From contig NZ_CP053908.1 in NCBI RefSeq assembly GCF_013256625.1, positions 2,232,001 through 2,296,000 on the forward strand: a stretch of 64,000 bases of DNA, given 5' to 3'. Shown in pieces: positions 63,011 to 64,000 of this stretch (position 1 is the first letter of the stretch; each line of letters starts with the position of its first letter). A program made the position numbers and the translations under genes. A model generated the notes under the pieces. That model searched no databases. It was not told the origin of the DNA and saw nothing but the letters and a program-made list of their open reading frames with translations. Source of the DNA: Hymenobacter sp. BRD128. GTDB lineage: Bacteria > Bacteroidota > Bacteroidia > Cytophagales > Hymenobacteraceae.

Positions 63011-63988
63011 ATGGAGTATCAGCTGACCAAGCTCGCCGCCATCGATATTGGCTCCAATGCCGTGCGCTGCCAGATTTCGGCAGTTTTGTTCTTTCAGGGC
63101 CGCTACCGCCTCAAGCGCGTCGAGTACGTGCGCTACCCGCTGCGGCTGGGCGAAGACGTATTTGCCACCGGCGAGATTCCGGCCCGCAAGGCCGATAAGT
63201 TCGTCAAGTTTCTGCACTCGCTCAAGCTGCTGATGGAAGTGCACGAAGTGTCGCACCACCTCATCTGCGCCACCTCGGCCATGCGCACCGCCGCCAACGG
63301 CGCGGCCGTGGCTCAGCGCGTGAAAGACGAGCTAGGCCTTGATATCCACGTTATTGACGGCCAGGCCGAAGCCTCGTACATCAACCGCGTAATCGAGCAC
63401 GTGCTCGAAGACAACCGCCACTACCTGCATATCGACGTGGGCGGCGGCAGCACCGAGTTCAACATCTACCACGACCGCCGCAAGGTGGCCGCGCAGTCGT
63501 TCGAAATCGGCTCCATCCGGCGCATGCAGCAGGAAGAAAGCGGCCGCACGGTAGAGGAAATGAACGGCCTGTGGCAGCGTATGGAAGTGTGGGTGCGCGA
63601 AAACGCCCGCCGCTACCACGTCACGCGCGCCATCGGCACCGGCGGCAACATCAACAAGCTCTACAGCATGTCGACGGCCGCCCCTAACCGGCCCATCACG
63701 CGGCGCAGCGTGCAGGCGCTGCTCGACCGCCTCGGTGGCCTGAGCATGAACGAGCGCGTGAACGTGGCCATGCTCAACCCCGACCGTGCCGACGTGATTG
63801 TGCCCGCCGGCCACATCTACCTCGCGGCTATGGACTGGGCCAACGTCAAGAATATGATAGTGCCCGACATCGGCCTGAAAGACGGCATGTTGCAGGCGCT
63901 GTTTGAGCAGTATTTCGATGAAATCAGCCCCACCGTGCACCCAAGTATTTTGCCGGTAGCCGATGTAGAGAATGGGCCGATAATGTGA
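63011..63988 (+). CDS. Ppx/GppA family phosphatase
   Basis: 325 residues. ASKHA-fold hydrolase of polyphosphate or pppGpp: LAAIDIGSNAVRCQ near the start, TSAMRTAANG, VIDGQAEASYI, HIDVGGGSTEFNIY and AIGTGGNINKL. Single two-lobed domain; no C-terminal HD domain, so shorter than E. coli Ppx and closer to the Bacteroidota form. A TACCTTTG at 62999-63006 lies only five bases before the ATG at 63011, which would give a leaderless transcript. The gene ends just before the right edge of the window. Substrate not assigned. Confidence 0.9.
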   Translation: MEYQLTKLAAIDIGSNAVRCQISAVLFFQGRYRLKRVEYVRYPLRLGEDVFATGEIPARKADKFVKFLHSLKLLMEVHEVSHHLICATSAMRTAANGAAVAQRVKDELGLDIHVIDGQAEASYINRVIEHVLEDNRHYLHIDVGGGSTEFNIYHDRRKVAAQSFEIGSIRRMQQEESGRTVEEMNGLWQRMEVWVRENARRYHVTRAIGTGGNINKLYSMSTAAPNRPITRRSVQALLDRLGGLSMNERVNVAMLNPDRADVIVPAGHIYLAAMDWANVKNMIVPDIGLKDGMLQALFEQYFDEISPTVHPSILPVADVENGPIM

Positions 63989-64000
63989 TAGCAACTCAAA

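Noticed and set aside
1..64000. CRISPR array, tRNA, rRNA or prophage
   Set aside because: No regularly spaced direct repeats, no cloverleaf candidates and no phage structural genes were noticed; the palindromes are inverted, not CRISPR-like.

Overview
This window looks like a piece of chromosome from a high-GC member of the Bacteroidota, most likely Hymenobacter or a close relative. That is inference, from: (i) a type IX secretion C-terminal sorting domain on a large secreted protein (15784-18042); (ii) TAnnTTTG promoter boxes typical of the phylum (upstream of sbcD, and between the flippase and chain-length genes); (iii) a DAHP synthase fused to chorismate mutase, YkuD_2-type transpeptidases, a CarboxypepD_reg-type TonB receptor and many lipoproteins; (iv) roughly 60-65% GC with very frequent GCTAGC. 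I see no tRNA, rRNA, CRISPR array, prophage, insertion sequence or origin.

Layout. 0-5.5 kb: a 23S rRNA m5U methyltransferase cut by the left edge, a low-GC orphan, a conserved small protein, thiL, two small exported proteins and a NYN-domain protein. 5.7-10.5 kb: a secreted GH31 glycosidase and two tandem YkuD_2 proteins. 10.6-18 kb: a same-strand locus of a DUF4331 protein with a type IX sorting domain, a membrane-anchored TPR protein, a HupE/UreJ-like membrane protein, a small Cys/His-containing protein and a TonB receptor; this is the best candidate for an uncharacterised (perhaps metal-related) uptake system. 18-27 kb: an HscA/DnaK-like chaperone, sbcD and sbcC. 27-29.7 kb: little-known genes, one HNH protein. 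29.8-35.4 kb: an exopolysaccharide locus (GT4 glycosyltransferase, flippase, chain-length regulator, ligase/polymerase). 35.5-41 kb: a SpoIIE-type phosphatase, a small winged-helix-like protein with a DppC-type permease, and a large lipoprotein glycosidase. 41-46 kb: aroA, aroB and the DAHP synthase/chorismate mutase, with two lipoproteins between. 46-49 kb: proline dehydrogenase and a stress-type glycine-zipper protein. 49-55.8 kb: a complete RND efflux operon. 55.8-64 kb: DoxX, an ABC exporter, an SPFH protein, a GT2 with a small partner, an outer-membrane barrel, a RhuM gene that seems to have lost its Fic domain, and a Ppx/GppA phosphatase.

Three patterns cut across the genes. First, four genes (the TonB receptor and three of the four exopolysaccharide genes) are each broken by the same lesion: one missing base in a short G:C homopolymer, and each becomes a normal-length protein if a single base is restored. 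This points either to systematic homopolymer error or to real slippage. Second, at least five families of long imperfect or perfect palindromes (REP-like) sit between genes, including in both gaps of the RND operon. Third, the palindrome GCTAGC is several-fold more frequent than base composition predicts, reminiscent of the HIP1 repeat of cyanobacteria.
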